Source of the DNA: Nannocystis pusilla
Lineage (GTDB): Bacteria; Myxococcota_A; Polyangia; Nannocystales; Nannocystaceae
Direction: 5' to 3'
NCBI RefSeq assembly: GCF_020073745.1
Contig: NZ_JAIRAU010000057.1
Span: 124,001 to 188,000 of the forward strand
DNA: 64,000 nucleotides
In this document: one piece after another, positions 35,102 through 43,803 of the stretch
Layout: each line of letters begins with the position of its first letter
Numbering within the stretch: position 1 is the first letter of the stretch
Notes under the pieces: model-generated
Seen by the model: only the letters and a program-made list of their open reading frames with translations
What the model was told of the DNA's origin: nothing
Database searches by the model: none
Made by a program: the position numbers and the translations under genes

Positions 35102-38100
35102 ATGTTCTTGCGAACCTGCAAGAGCCCGGCCCTGCTGACGCTTGTGGCAGCGGTCGGTGCTGGAGTCTGTGCGCGTAGCGTCCGTGCCGCGGGCCCTCGT
35201 GATTACGAGGGGCCGACCGGCTTCGACAACGACGGCACCGTGATCGAGCAGCCCGCCGCGGGTCAGCCGCCCGCGGACGCCGAGCAGCCGCCCGAGGAGC
35301 AGCCCGTCGAGCAGCCGGCCGAGGCGCCCGAGCCGCCGCCCGCCGAGGAAGAGGAGGGCGGCTGCGCCGAGGACGACGGCTTCTGCGTCGAGGACCTGAC
35401 GAACGACGCCGAGGCGCTCAAGAAGGAGATGGCGCCGAAGAGGCAGATCAAGGTGGCGGGCGACGCCGGCACGATCAAGGGCCGCGTCCTCGACGCCAGC
35501 AGCGGCTCCCCGCTCATCGGCGTCGGCGTCGCCGTGGTCGGCACCGACTACAAGACCAGGACCGACATCAACGGCGAGTACGAGCTGTCCGTTCCGCCAG
35601 GTACCTATCAGGTCCGGATCTCCTACGACGCCTACGAGGGCATGACGATCTCCGGCGTCGCCGTCGCCAAGGATCAGGCCCAGGCGCTCGACCGCGAGCT
35701 CAAGCCGATCGCCGGCATGACCCAGACCGTCGTCGTCAAGGCCGAGATCAACAAGGAGAGCGCCGCCGGCAAGCTCGTCGAGCGCAAGAAGGCCGCCAGC
35801 GCCCGCGACGTCATGAGCCGCGACGACATCCGCAAGTCGGGCGGCGGCTCGGCCTCGTCGGTGGCGCGGCGCATCGTCGGCACCACCGTCGTCGGCGACC
35901 GCTTCATCTTCGTCCGCGGCCTCGGCCACCGCTACGGCAACACCCTCCTCGACGGCGCGCGCCTGCCGAGCCCCGACCCCAACTTGCGCACCGTTCCGCT
36001 CGACATCATCCCGTCGGGCGCGCTGTCGGCGATCAACGTCCAGAAGACCGCGACGCCCGACGTCCCGGCCGACTTCGCCGGCGCCTCGGTCCAGCTCGAG
36101 ACGCGCGAGACGCCGGAGAAGCTGCTGTTCCAGATCGACGCCAAGGTCGGCGCCAACACGGCGACGACCTTCCGGCAGGCCAACACCGGCGACCGCTTCG
36201 CCGGCGACAACCTCACCTTCGGCAACCTCGGCCGCGACCTCCCGAGCTCGTTCGACACCGCGCGGCCGATCCGCCCGAGCGAGCTCGCCGACGTCCAGAC
36301 CGGCCAGCCGCTCTACTCGCCCGCGCAGCTGGAGAGGTTCGGCGAGTCGCTCCCTTCGCTCCACACCGCGATCGGCCGCAAGACCGCGATGCCGAACTTC
36401 GGCGCCGGCCTGCAGGTCGGCAACACCTGGAAGCCCTGGGGCACGCGCCTCGGCTTCCTCACCGCGCTGCAGTACAACAACGTCCACCAGACGCTGCGCG
36501 AGCAGCACCGGATCTACAGCGTCGTCGGCAACGACGAGGACGGCTACACCCTCGAGCCTCAGCCCGCCGTCCGCTACGAGGGTTTCAAGACGACCCAGAA
36601 CGTCCAGGCCTCGGCGCTCTTGCTCGTCAAGTGGAACTTCGACAAGCACCACCGCCTCGAGCTGACCGGCGTCTACTCGCGCGACGCCGACAACGAGGCG
36701 CGCACGCTCAAGGGCCAGGCGCGCAACACCTGCTCGCTCGAGATCGCCGAGTGCCTCAACACCCGCCTGCGCTACATCATGCGCTCGGTCGCGTTCACCC
36801 GCCTCGGCGGCCGCCACGAGTTCCCCGGCGCCGGCGGGCTCACCCTCGATTGGTTCGGCTCGTTCGCCCAGGCGCGGCAGGACGACCCGCTCCTGCGCGA
36901 GAGCCTGTTCGCCGACAACGGCGTCGGCTACCGCGTCGTCACCAATGAGTCGGGCAAGTTCCAGTTCTTCAAGCTGGTCGACAACACCGGCAGCGGCGCG
37001 CTCAACCTGACCTTGCCGTTCAAGCAGTGGCGCGGCATCGACTCGCGCTTCAAGGTCGGCGGCTGGGCGGAGACGCGGCGGCGCGGGTTCGACGTGCGCA
37101 CGCTCGACCTCGAGGTCCGCAACTACGGCGGCCTGCCGCCGGGCGGCACCGGCAACATCTTCAACAAGGACACCGTCGGCGGCGACATCCCGATGATGGC
37201 CGGCGGCACCGAGCCGTTCGTGATCAACGAGATCGTGCGACCCGACGGCCAGGACGGCTACAAGGGCACGCAGTCGGTCTACGCCGGCTACGCGATGCTC
37301 GACCTGCCGTTCACGCGGTGGTTCCGGCTCGTCGGCGGCGCCCGCTTCGAGGCCCACGACCTCACCGTCGCGCCCTACAGCCCCTACGCCCCGAACGCCG
37401 ACCCGGCCTACCGCGCCGCCCTGCGCGACCGCCTGGTCCTCCCCTCGGGCAGCTTCATCTTCTCGCCGCGCAGCGACATGAACATCCGCCTCGCCGGCGC
37501 CGAGACGGTCGCGCGCCCGGAGATGCGCGAGCTGTCGAAGTTCCTGTTCGTCGACTTCGCCGGCGGCTTCGGCGTGCAGGGCAACCCCGACCTCAAGAGC
37601 ACCAGGGTGTGGAACGCCGACCTGCGGTGGGAGTGGTTCCCCGGCGCCAACGAGGTCCTCGCGGCCAGCGTCTTCTACAAGTACTTCGACAGCCCCATCG
37701 AGCGGGTCATCGCCACCTCGCCGCGGCTGCAGACGTTCCGCAACGCGGTCATGGCCCAGAACGTCGGCGTCGAGCTCGAGGCGCGCAAGAACCTGTCGTT
37801 CATCCACCCGCAGGCCCGCGATTTCTCGCTCGGCGTCAACTTCGCCTACATCTACTCGCGGGTCCAGATCCCGCCGCCTACCCCCGGCGACCCGCTCAAC
37901 GCCCTGACCTCGCAGACGCGCCCGCTCGAGGGTCAGTCGCCGTACGTGGTCAACGCCTACTTCGCCTACGACAGCGAGAAGTCGGGCACCAACGTCCGCC
38001 TGCTCTACAACACCTTCGGCCGCCGGATCGTCTTCGTCGGCGCCAACCACCTGCCCGACGTCTACGAGAAGCCGATCCACACCCTCGACTTCGCCCTGTC

Positions 38101-38251
38101 GCAGCGGGTCTACAAGGGCCTGAACCTCAACTTCATCGTCAACAACATGCTGAATTGGCGCCAGACCTACGTCCTCGGCCCGGAGGACGCGCTGTTCTAT
38201 CAGACCCGCAAGGGCACCTCGTTCATCCTCGGCCTCAGCTACAGCATGTGA
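35102..38251 (+). CDS. TonB-dependent receptor with carboxypeptidase-like N-terminal domain
   Basis: A 1049-aa outer-membrane transporter from ATG 35102 (MFLRTCKSPALLTLVAAVGA). After the signal peptide comes a Glu/Pro-rich linker, then a carboxypeptidase regulatory-like beta-sandwich (IKGRVLDASSGSPLIGVGVA; PPGTYQVRISYD). A plug domain follows (SARDVMSRDDIRKSGGGSA; VRGLGHRYGNTLLDGARLPS) and a long barrel. The C-terminus is LGLSYSM rather than a final aromatic. The substrate is unknown. Its position after tonB-exbBDD suggests a dedicated energy supply, and the next gene is a likely surface partner. Confidence 0.92.
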   Translation: MFLRTCKSPALLTLVAAVGAGVCARSVRAAGPRDYEGPTGFDNDGTVIEQPAAGQPPADAEQPPEEQPVEQPAEAPEPPPAEEEEGGCAEDDGFCVEDLTNDAEALKKEMAPKRQIKVAGDAGTIKGRVLDASSGSPLIGVGVAVVGTDYKTRTDINGEYELSVPPGTYQVRISYDAYEGMTISGVAVAKDQAQALDRELKPIAGMTQTVVVKAEINKESAAGKLVERKKAASARDVMSRDDIRKSGGGSASSVARRIVGTTVVGDRFIFVRGLGHRYGNTLLDGARLPSPDPNLRTVPLDIIPSGALSAINVQKTATPDVPADFAGASVQLETRETPEKLLFQIDAKVGANTATTFRQANTGDRFAGDNLTFGNLGRDLPSSFDTARPIRPSELADVQTGQPLYSPAQLERFGESLPSLHTAIGRKTAMPNFGAGLQVGNTWKPWGTRLGFLTALQYNNVHQTLREQHRIYSVVGNDEDGYTLEPQPAVRYEGFKTTQNVQASALLLVKWNFDKHHRLELTGVYSRDADNEARTLKGQARNTCSLEIAECLNTRLRYIMRSVAFTRLGGRHEFPGAGGLTLDWFGSFAQARQDDPLLRESLFADNGVGYRVVTNESGKFQFFKLVDNTGSGALNLTLPFKQWRGIDSRFKVGGWAETRRRGFDVRTLDLEVRNYGGLPPGGTGNIFNKDTVGGDIPMMAGGTEPFVINEIVRPDGQDGYKGTQSVYAGYAMLDLPFTRWFRLVGGARFEAHDLTVAPYSPYAPNADPAYRAALRDRLVLPSGSFIFSPRSDMNIRLAGAETVARPEMRELSKFLFVDFAGGFGVQGNPDLKSTRVWNADLRWEWFPGANEVLAASVFYKYFDSPIERVIATSPRLQTFRNAVMAQNVGVELEARKNLSFIHPQARDFSLGVNFAYIYSRVQIPPPTPGDPLNALTSQTRPLEGQSPYVVNAYFAYDSEKSGTNVRLLYNTFGRRIVFVGANHLPDVYEKPIHTLDFALSQRVYKGLNLNFIVNNMLNWRQTYVLGPEDALFYQTRKGTSFILGLSYSM

Positions 38252-38362
38252 CGGACAAGAGAGCGCGAACTTGTCGCGTTCGCGTCACTCGCCCGTGGGA
38301 GCGGCGTCACGGGCTCATTCTAAGGATACGGCCGCGAACTCTTGACCCGAGGCTCTCACGTG

Positions 38363-39709
38363 ATGACGACCATGAAGACGATCCCCATGTTCGCGGCCGC
38401 CGTGGCGCTGCCGCTGGTACTCGCCCAGGGCTGCGGCGACGACGGCATGCAGTCCTCCGACACCGCCGACACCTCCGACACCGCCGGCGGCGAAGAGGAG
38501 TGTGACAGCCAGATCAGCGGCGTCATCGACACCGACACCGTGTGGACCTGCGGCCACATCCTCGACGGCGTCGTCACCGTCAAGAACAACGCCAGGCTGA
38601 CCATCGAGCCCGGCGTCACCATCCGCGGCCTCAACGGCTCGGCCCTGGTCGTCACCAAGGGCTCGCAGCTGATCGCCGAGGGCACCAAGGATGCGCCGAT
38701 CGTCTTCACCTCGGCGCTCGCCGAGGGCAAGCGCGGGCGCGGCGACTGGGGCGGCATCGTCCTCCTCGGCGACGCCAGGAACAACCTCCAGACCGGCGCC
38801 GGCGTGGCCGAGGGCCTCGACGCCGGCAACCCCGACTACCAGTACGGCGGCGGCGACGACGCCTCCTCGTGCGGCTCGCTCAAGTGGGTCCGCGTCGAGT
38901 TCGTCGGCTTCGAGCTCACCAAGGACAACGAGCTCAACGGCGTCACCTTCTACTCGTGCGGCAGCGGCACCCAGGTCGACTACCTGCAGGTCCACATGGG
39001 CAAGGACGACGGCGTCGAGATGTTCGGCGGCACCGTCAACGGCAAACACCTCGTCATCACCGGCGCCCAGGACGACTCGATCGACAGCGACCAGGGCTAC
39101 ACCGGCAGCCTGCAGCACGTCGTCATCGTCCAGGACCCGGCCGCCGGCAACTACGCGTTCGAGCTGTCGAACCAGGCCGACAACCTCGACGCCGAGCCGC
39201 GCACCGCGCCGAAGTTCGTCAACGTCACCGCCATCGGCACCTCGGTCTCGGAGGCGCTCGACACCCAGAGCGCCGGCGTGCGCCTCAAGGAGGGCGTCAG
39301 CGCCGAGTTCCACAACGCGATCTTCGCCCACTTCTACGGCCCGGCCGTCGAGCTCACCGAGGGCGCGACCGAGACCGTCGCCGCCGGCGGCGGGGTCAAG
39401 TTCATGCACTCCCTGTTCTTCAACAACTCGACGATCGACGACGGCGCGACCCCGTGGGTGGTCGGCGAGGGCTCGACCTACGACCTCGCCGGACTGATCG
39501 AAGACGCCGGCAACGGCAACCACTTCGACGTCGACCCGCAGCTCGGCAGCTACGACTTCGCCGCGCCGAACGTCGCCCCGACCGACGCCTCGCCGGTGCG
39601 CGGCGCCGGCCAGGCCCCCTCCGGCTTCGACGCCGCCGACTACATCGGCGCGATCGCCAACGGCGCCGGCGACTGGACCCTCGACTGGACCTCCTACAAG
39701 GTCAACTGA
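38363..39709 (+). CDS. Beta-helix lipoprotein, likely receptor partner
   Basis: A 448-aa lipoprotein (PLVLAQGC lipobox) with a Ser/Asp/Thr linker, then repeats typical of a right-handed parallel beta-helix (VTVKNNARLTIEPGVTIRGL; GSLQHVVIVQDPAAGNYAFE; SAEFHNAIFAHFYGPAVEL). It contains GDWGGIVLLGDA, a segment seen in beta-helix lipoproteins found next to TonB receptors (from family memory, unverified). Two Cys (SSCGSLKW; YSCGSG) may pair. It lies 111 bp after the receptor. Confidence 0.82.
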   Translation: MTTMKTIPMFAAAVALPLVLAQGCGDDGMQSSDTADTSDTAGGEEECDSQISGVIDTDTVWTCGHILDGVVTVKNNARLTIEPGVTIRGLNGSALVVTKGSQLIAEGTKDAPIVFTSALAEGKRGRGDWGGIVLLGDARNNLQTGAGVAEGLDAGNPDYQYGGGDDASSCGSLKWVRVEFVGFELTKDNELNGVTFYSCGSGTQVDYLQVHMGKDDGVEMFGGTVNGKHLVITGAQDDSIDSDQGYTGSLQHVVIVQDPAAGNYAFELSNQADNLDAEPRTAPKFVNVTAIGTSVSEALDTQSAGVRLKEGVSAEFHNAIFAHFYGPAVELTEGATETVAAGGGVKFMHSLFFNNSTIDDGATPWVVGEGSTYDLAGLIEDAGNGNHFDVDPQLGSYDFAAPNVAPTDASPVRGAGQAPSGFDAADYIGAIANGAGDWTLDWTSYKVN

Positions 39710-39721
39710 TCGGACCTGCCC

Positions 39722-40252
39722 GTGCTCCGCGTCGTCGCCTCGCTCACGCTCTGCCTGTCCTTCGGGTCATGTGACGCGCCGACGCGCGGCGACGGCGCCC
39801 CCACCGTCGGCGACGCGCCGCTCGCCGGCGGCCTCGCCAGCCTCGACGAGCTCGGCCACGCGGTCGTCGCCGCCCTCAACGCGCGCGACGTCGAGGCGCT
39901 CGTCGCCCTCGCCGTCGACGAGGCCGAGTACACCGGCCGCCTGTTCCCGGCGATCGCCACCCACCCCGGCGCGGAGGCGATGGGCCGCGACCTGCTGTGG
40001 GACATGCACGTCCGCCAGAGCCGCGACGACATGCAGCGCGCGCTCGCTCGCCACGGCGGAGCGGACCTGAGCTTCGTCCGCTTCGAGCCGCGCCGCACCG
40101 TCCGCCGGGCCGGCGTGGCGTTCCACGAGCGCCCGCACCTCGTCGTCCGCGGCGAGGACGGCGCCGAGCGCACGCTGCAGATCCTCGCCTCGCTCGTCGA
40201 GCACGAGTCCACGCAGACCTTCAAGCTCCTCGGCTTTCGCGACCACGACTGA
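39722..40252 (+). CDS. Lipoprotein of unknown function
   Basis: A 176-aa lipoprotein with an LSFGSC lipobox (signal from GTG 39722, 12 bp after the beta-helix gene). The mature part is helical then beta-rich (LGHAVVAALNARDVEALVAL; TVRRAGVAFHERPHLVVRGE), like small NTF2-type or SnoaL-like ligand domains, though this is a weak impression. Gene spacing indicates the same operon as the beta-helix protein. Confidence 0.75.
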   Translation: MLRVVASLTLCLSFGSCDAPTRGDGAPTVGDAPLAGGLASLDELGHAVVAALNARDVEALVALAVDEAEYTGRLFPAIATHPGAEAMGRDLLWDMHVRQSRDDMQRALARHGGADLSFVRFEPRRTVRRAGVAFHERPHLVVRGEDGAERTLQILASLVEHESTQTFKLLGFRDHD

Positions 40253-40315
40253 GTCACCGCCTTGTCGCGAGCCTGTGGGGCCGCCCCGGAGCGCACCTGT
40301 TAGGAAGAACGCACC

Positions 40316-41020
40316 ATGCCCGCCACGATCCTCATCGTCGACGATGAGCGCGACCTGCTCGACTCGCTGCGCTTCAGCCTCGAGCGCGAGGGCTTCTGCG
40401 CCCTCACCGCCCACAACGGCACGTCCGCCCTGTCGCTCATGGGGCAGAGCCCCCCGCCGGACCTCGTCCTGCTCGACTGGATGCTGCCCGACATGGCCGG
40501 CACCGAGGTCTGTCGCAACATCCGCATGACCGAAAGGACACGCGGCACGCCGGTCATCATGATCACCGCCCGCAGCGAGGAGATCGATCGGGTGGTCGGC
40601 TTCGAGCTCGGGGCCGACGACTACGTGACCAAGCCGTTCAGCGTGCGCGAGCTGCTGCTGCGCGTGAAGGCGATCCTGCGCCGCCGCACCGTCGACGACC
40701 ACGGCGCCGAGGAGCAGCACTACGAGCTCCTGCGCGTCGACCACGACGGCCATCAGGTGTGGGTGCAGAACAGCCGCGTCACCCTGACCGCGCTCGAGTT
40801 CCGCCTGCTGGCGACCCTGCTGGCCCGCCGCGGCCGCGTCCAGACCCGCGACACCCTGCTCAACGACGTGTGGGGCGTGCAGGTCGACGTCACGACCCGC
40901 ACCGTCGACACCCACGTGCAGCGCCTGCGCAAGAAGCTCGGCCCCGCCGGCCAGTACATCGAGACGCTGCGCGGCGTCGGCTACCGCTTCCTGCTGCCCG
41001 AGCGCGAAGCGACGCACTGA
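40316..41020 (+). CDS. OmpR/PhoB-family response regulator
   Basis: A 234-aa regulator. The receiver domain has phosphoacceptor D54 (LVLLDWMLPD) and acid pocket IVDDERD. The C-terminal winged helix shows LTALEFRLLATLLARRGRVQ and TVDTHVQRLRKKLGPAGQYI. No histidine kinase is adjacent. Position after the receptor/lipoprotein genes suggests local control, and the PhoB-like winged helix hints at phosphate response (inference). RBS GGAAG precedes the ATG. Confidence 0.92.
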   Translation: MPATILIVDDERDLLDSLRFSLEREGFCALTAHNGTSALSLMGQSPPPDLVLLDWMLPDMAGTEVCRNIRMTERTRGTPVIMITARSEEIDRVVGFELGADDYVTKPFSVRELLLRVKAILRRRTVDDHGAEEQHYELLRVDHDGHQVWVQNSRVTLTALEFRLLATLLARRGRVQTRDTLLNDVWGVQVDVTTRTVDTHVQRLRKKLGPAGQYIETLRGVGYRFLLPEREATH

Positions 41021-41038
41021 GCGCGAACGGCGAACGTA

Positions 41039-41067
41039 ACATGTCCGAGGGGACATGTCGCGGTCAC
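41039..41067. repeat. 14-bp repeat pair forming a perfect palindrome
   Basis: Units at 41040 and 41054 give ACATGTCC-GAGG-GGACATGT, a perfect 8-bp-arm hairpin between convergent genes. It overlaps the hydrolase stop at 41064-41066. A transcription-termination role is plausible here. Confidence 0.75.
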
Positions 41068-42023
41068 GTCGCGGCGCTCGCGGCGGCGGGCCGCAGCCCG
41101 CGGCGCAGCGCGTCACGCAGGTCGCGTTCGAACCGCTGCGCCACCTCGGTGTGTCCCAGCAGGTCGAACCCGTGGAAGGCGCCCGGATAGACGTGCAGCT
41201 CGGTCGGCACGCCTGCGCGCGTCAGGCGGCGCGCGTACTCGACGTCCTCCTCGAAGAACAGGTCGAGCGCGCCCACGGAGATGTAGGTCGGTGGCAACCG
41301 CGAGAGGTCGGTGGCGCGGGCCGCCGCCGCGTACGGCGACACGTCCTCGGCGCCCGGCTCGCCGCCGAGCAGCGCGGTCCAGCCGAACCGGTTGTTCTCC
41401 GGCGTCCACATGAACTCGCCGACGTACGGGTGCGGGTCGGCGCGGACGACGGTGCGATCGTCGAGCATGGGATACACGAGCAGCTGGAACGCCAGCGGCA
41501 CCTCGCCGCGGTCGCGCGCCAGCAGCCCCAGCGCCGCGGCCAGCCCGCCGCCGGCGCTCTCGCCCCCGATGGCGATCCGGCCGCGATCGACGCCCAGCTC
41601 GGCCGCGTGCTCGTACAACCACCGCAGCGCCGCGTAGCAGTCCTCGACCGGCCCGGGGAACGGAGTCTCGGGCGCGAGCCGGTAGTCGACCGAGACGACC
41701 ACGCACCCGAGCGCGGTCACCAGCCCCTGGTTGCGGGCCGCGGCGATGTGCGGCGAGCCCATCACATAGCCGCCGCCGTGGATGTGCAAGTACGCCGGCG
41801 CCAGCCCGTGCTGCTGCCGCGGCTGATAGACGATCACCCGCACCTCCGGCGCGCCCTCGGGCCCCGGCACCAGCCGCTCCGACGCGATCACGCCGGCCGG
41901 CGGCTCGCTCGCGGGCGGCATGAAGCTGCGGATCGTCGGCAGCGCCGCGACGCTCAGCTCGAACGACGGCAACGCGCTCAGGAGCGGCAACAGCTGCGGG
42001 TCGACCAGATGACGCGAAGGCAT
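41064..42023 (-). CDS. Alpha/beta hydrolase, hormone-sensitive-lipase family esterase
   Basis: A 319-aa protein. The oxyanion-hole motif HIHGGGYVMGSP, the nucleophile elbow GGESAGGGLA, an acid residue in the SVGALDLFFEEDV region and the His in YPGAFHGFDLL define a family IV (HSL) carboxylesterase. SVDYRLAPETPFPGPVEDCY is also typical. It probably hydrolyses short-chain esters; no signal peptide is seen. It is convergent with the response regulator. Confidence 0.92.
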   Translation of the reverse strand: MPSRHLVDPQLLPLLSALPSFELSVAALPTIRSFMPPASEPPAGVIASERLVPGPEGAPEVRVIVYQPRQQHGLAPAYLHIHGGGYVMGSPHIAAARNQGLVTALGCVVVSVDYRLAPETPFPGPVEDCYAALRWLYEHAAELGVDRGRIAIGGESAGGGLAAALGLLARDRGEVPLAFQLLVYPMLDDRTVVRADPHPYVGEFMWTPENNRFGWTALLGGEPGAEDVSPYAAAARATDLSRLPPTYISVGALDLFFEEDVEYARRLTRAGVPTELHVYPGAFHGFDLLGHTEVAQRFERDLRDALRRGLRPAAASAAT

Positions 42024-42573
42024 GGCCCGACGCTACTGCGAGCTGGACAGCGATGTCCATTTCGCCCGCGCGGAGGAACAGGCGGCCTCCGCGTCCGCGA
42101 TCGGCGCGAGGTCGCGCGTCGCTGCGAGTCGAAAAATTCGCATGCGGCTCGGGAAGATCGACGGACGCCGCCGTTGTCGAGGCACAAACACCTACCGCCC
42201 CGCCGCCGATGCGTCGCCCGTATCGAGAGCACGCGGTCGTGCGCTGCGAACGGTCCCGCCATGCCTCTCGCCAGGAAGCTCCGATGTTCGCCCGCAAGTC
42301 ATCGTCCCTCTCGCTCCCGAGCTCGTCCATGAGCGACAGCGCCGTCCACGGTGACAAGCGCCGCGAGGCGCTCAATTTCGGCCGGAACGCCGACGCGCGG
42401 CCGGTGCAGCGCGCCTGCGACGGCCTCGCGCCACGGGCCCGAGATCTACGGCTGTGAGGCTGCCACGGGCCGCGCGACCGCAGGTGCGGCGCGCGGATCG
42501 TTCGAGCCGGCATTGATACAGTGTGCCGCCGCGCCGGCGGCGGAGCGCGTCACGATCGCGCAGGAGAAGCAGC
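42024..42573. other. Intergenic region, no supported gene
   Basis: About 550 bp between the divergent hydrolase gene and the next plus-strand gene. Several short open frames exist on both strands, but none has a convincing start or composition. It contains no repeat unit of the 14-bp family that I can see. An AGGAG ribosome site at its right end (near 42561) belongs to the next gene. Confidence 0.5.
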
Positions 42574-43212
42574 ATGAACTCGTCTCTCGTCGTCCTCGCC
42601 GCGTGGTGGTCGGTCGTCCTCGCGCCGATCGAACCGGTGAACCCCAAGGTCCCCCCGTCCGGGGTCGAGTCGCTGGATCCCAGGATGCCGTCCGTGTCCG
42701 AGTCGGTCGGCGAGCAACTCACCAAGCTCCCGCGCGTCACGCGGGCGCCGAAGTTCTCGTGGCAGCCGGGCACATATTCGCTCGAGTCGCTCAAGCTGCC
42801 CGACCTCATCCCGATCGAGAAGGCCGGGGCGTGGGCGCCGGGCCCGAACTGGCCGTACGTCGAGGACGGCGCGGTCGTCGTCACCGAGCACCCGCAGGAC
42901 CCGCACCGCTTCATCGCCTACCTCGTCGACGTCAAGGCGCAGAAGATCGCGGCGATCCGCGAGGGCGATCAGGCCATGCACCTGTCGACGATCGGCCACA
43001 TGCGCCCGGGCGACTTCGACAAGGACGGACAGTCGGTGCCGCAGAGCTTCTCCGGCCTCGCAGGCAGCGGCGCGGTGATCATCCTCAAGCCGCCGGTGCC
43101 TCCGGGCCCGCCCGGATTCCCCGACGACTTCAAGCGGCGGATCCTCGACGCCGGCAACATCGCCTATCAGGCCAGTCGCGCGGTGAACCCTGTCGTCAAG
43201 CTCGGCGGTTGA
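42574..43212 (+). CDS. Protein of unknown function preceding a sigma factor
   Basis: A 212-aa protein starting MNSSLVVLAAWWSVVLAPIE, with a short hydrophobic signal-like start and an AGGAG ribosome site. The middle holds aromatic/Pro patches (FSWQPGTYSLESLKLPDLIP; GPNWPYVEDGAVVVTEHPQD) and the end is helical (ILDAGNIAYQASRAVNPVVK). Not recognised. It lies 39 bp before the sigma factor and could be a regulon or sensing component of the sigma/CHAT module, which is inference from position. Confidence 0.72.
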   Translation: MNSSLVVLAAWWSVVLAPIEPVNPKVPPSGVESLDPRMPSVSESVGEQLTKLPRVTRAPKFSWQPGTYSLESLKLPDLIPIEKAGAWAPGPNWPYVEDGAVVVTEHPQDPHRFIAYLVDVKAQKIAAIREGDQAMHLSTIGHMRPGDFDKDGQSVPQSFSGLAGSGAVIILKPPVPPGPPGFPDDFKRRILDAGNIAYQASRAVNPVVKLGG

Positions 43213-43251
43213 CCCTCCATCCCTCGCGTGGCATCGTCCGCCGCCGGTCTC

Positions 43252-43803
43252 ATGGCCTCGCCGCAAGTCATCGATCCGCCGATCGACGCCGCGGCGGACT
43301 TCGATCGCAACCTGAGGGCCCACGAGCACGCCCTGCGAGACCTCGCGCTGCGGCTGTGTCGCAACCCGGCCGACGCAGGCGACCTGCTGCAGGACACCTT
43401 CGAGCGCGCGCTGCAGCGGCGCGCGCAGTACCAGCCGGGGACCAACCTGCGCGCGTGGTTGTGCACGATGCTGCACCACCTGTTCCTCGACCGCTGTCGC
43501 GCGCGGAGCCGCGGTCCGGCGCACGCCTCGCTCGACGAGGTGGCCTTGCCGGCGCCGGAGCCGACCGCCGAGCCGGCCTGGGCCATGCTCACCCGCGACG
43601 ACGTCGTCGCCGCCGTCGCCCGCCTCGAGCCCGACTTCCGCAGCGTCTACCAGCTTCACAGCCTCGAGGGCGTGCCGTATCAAGAGATCGCCGCGCGCCT
43701 GGGGATCCCCAAGGCCACCGTCGGCACTCGCCTCGCGCGAGCGCGCCGCAAGCTCCGTGACCTGCTGCTGCCGGCCCGCGCCGCCGACGAGAGCCACCCA
43801 TGA
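43252..43803 (+). CDS. ECF-type RNA polymerase sigma factor
   Basis: About 183 aa from ATG 43252; GTG 43228 is an alternative. Region 2 is seen in PADAGDLLQDTFERALQRRA with the following WLCTMLHHLFLD. Region 4 is LEGVPYQEIAARLGIPKATV with GTRLARARRKLRD. The stop overlaps the next gene's ATG (ATGA), coupling it to its anti-sigma factor, the normal order for ECF pairs. The target promoter is unknown; no obvious autoregulatory motif was identified. Confidence 0.92.
   Translation: MASPQVIDPPIDAAADFDRNLRAHEHALRDLALRLCRNPADAGDLLQDTFERALQRRAQYQPGTNLRAWLCTMLHHLFLDRCRARSRGPAHASLDEVALPAPEPTAEPAWAMLTRDDVVAAVARLEPDFRSVYQLHSLEGVPYQEIAARLGIPKATVGTRLARARRKLRDLLLPARAADESHP

Noticed and set aside
34547..38080. 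1,177-codon open frame antisense to exbD and the receptor gene
   Set aside because: It covers two clear genes on the other strand and its residues (Val/Ala/Arg/Asp-rich) match an antisense shadow.
42024..42573. Several short frames between esterase and the next gene
   Set aside because: None is convincingly coding; both strands have similar short frames, as expected by chance at this GC.
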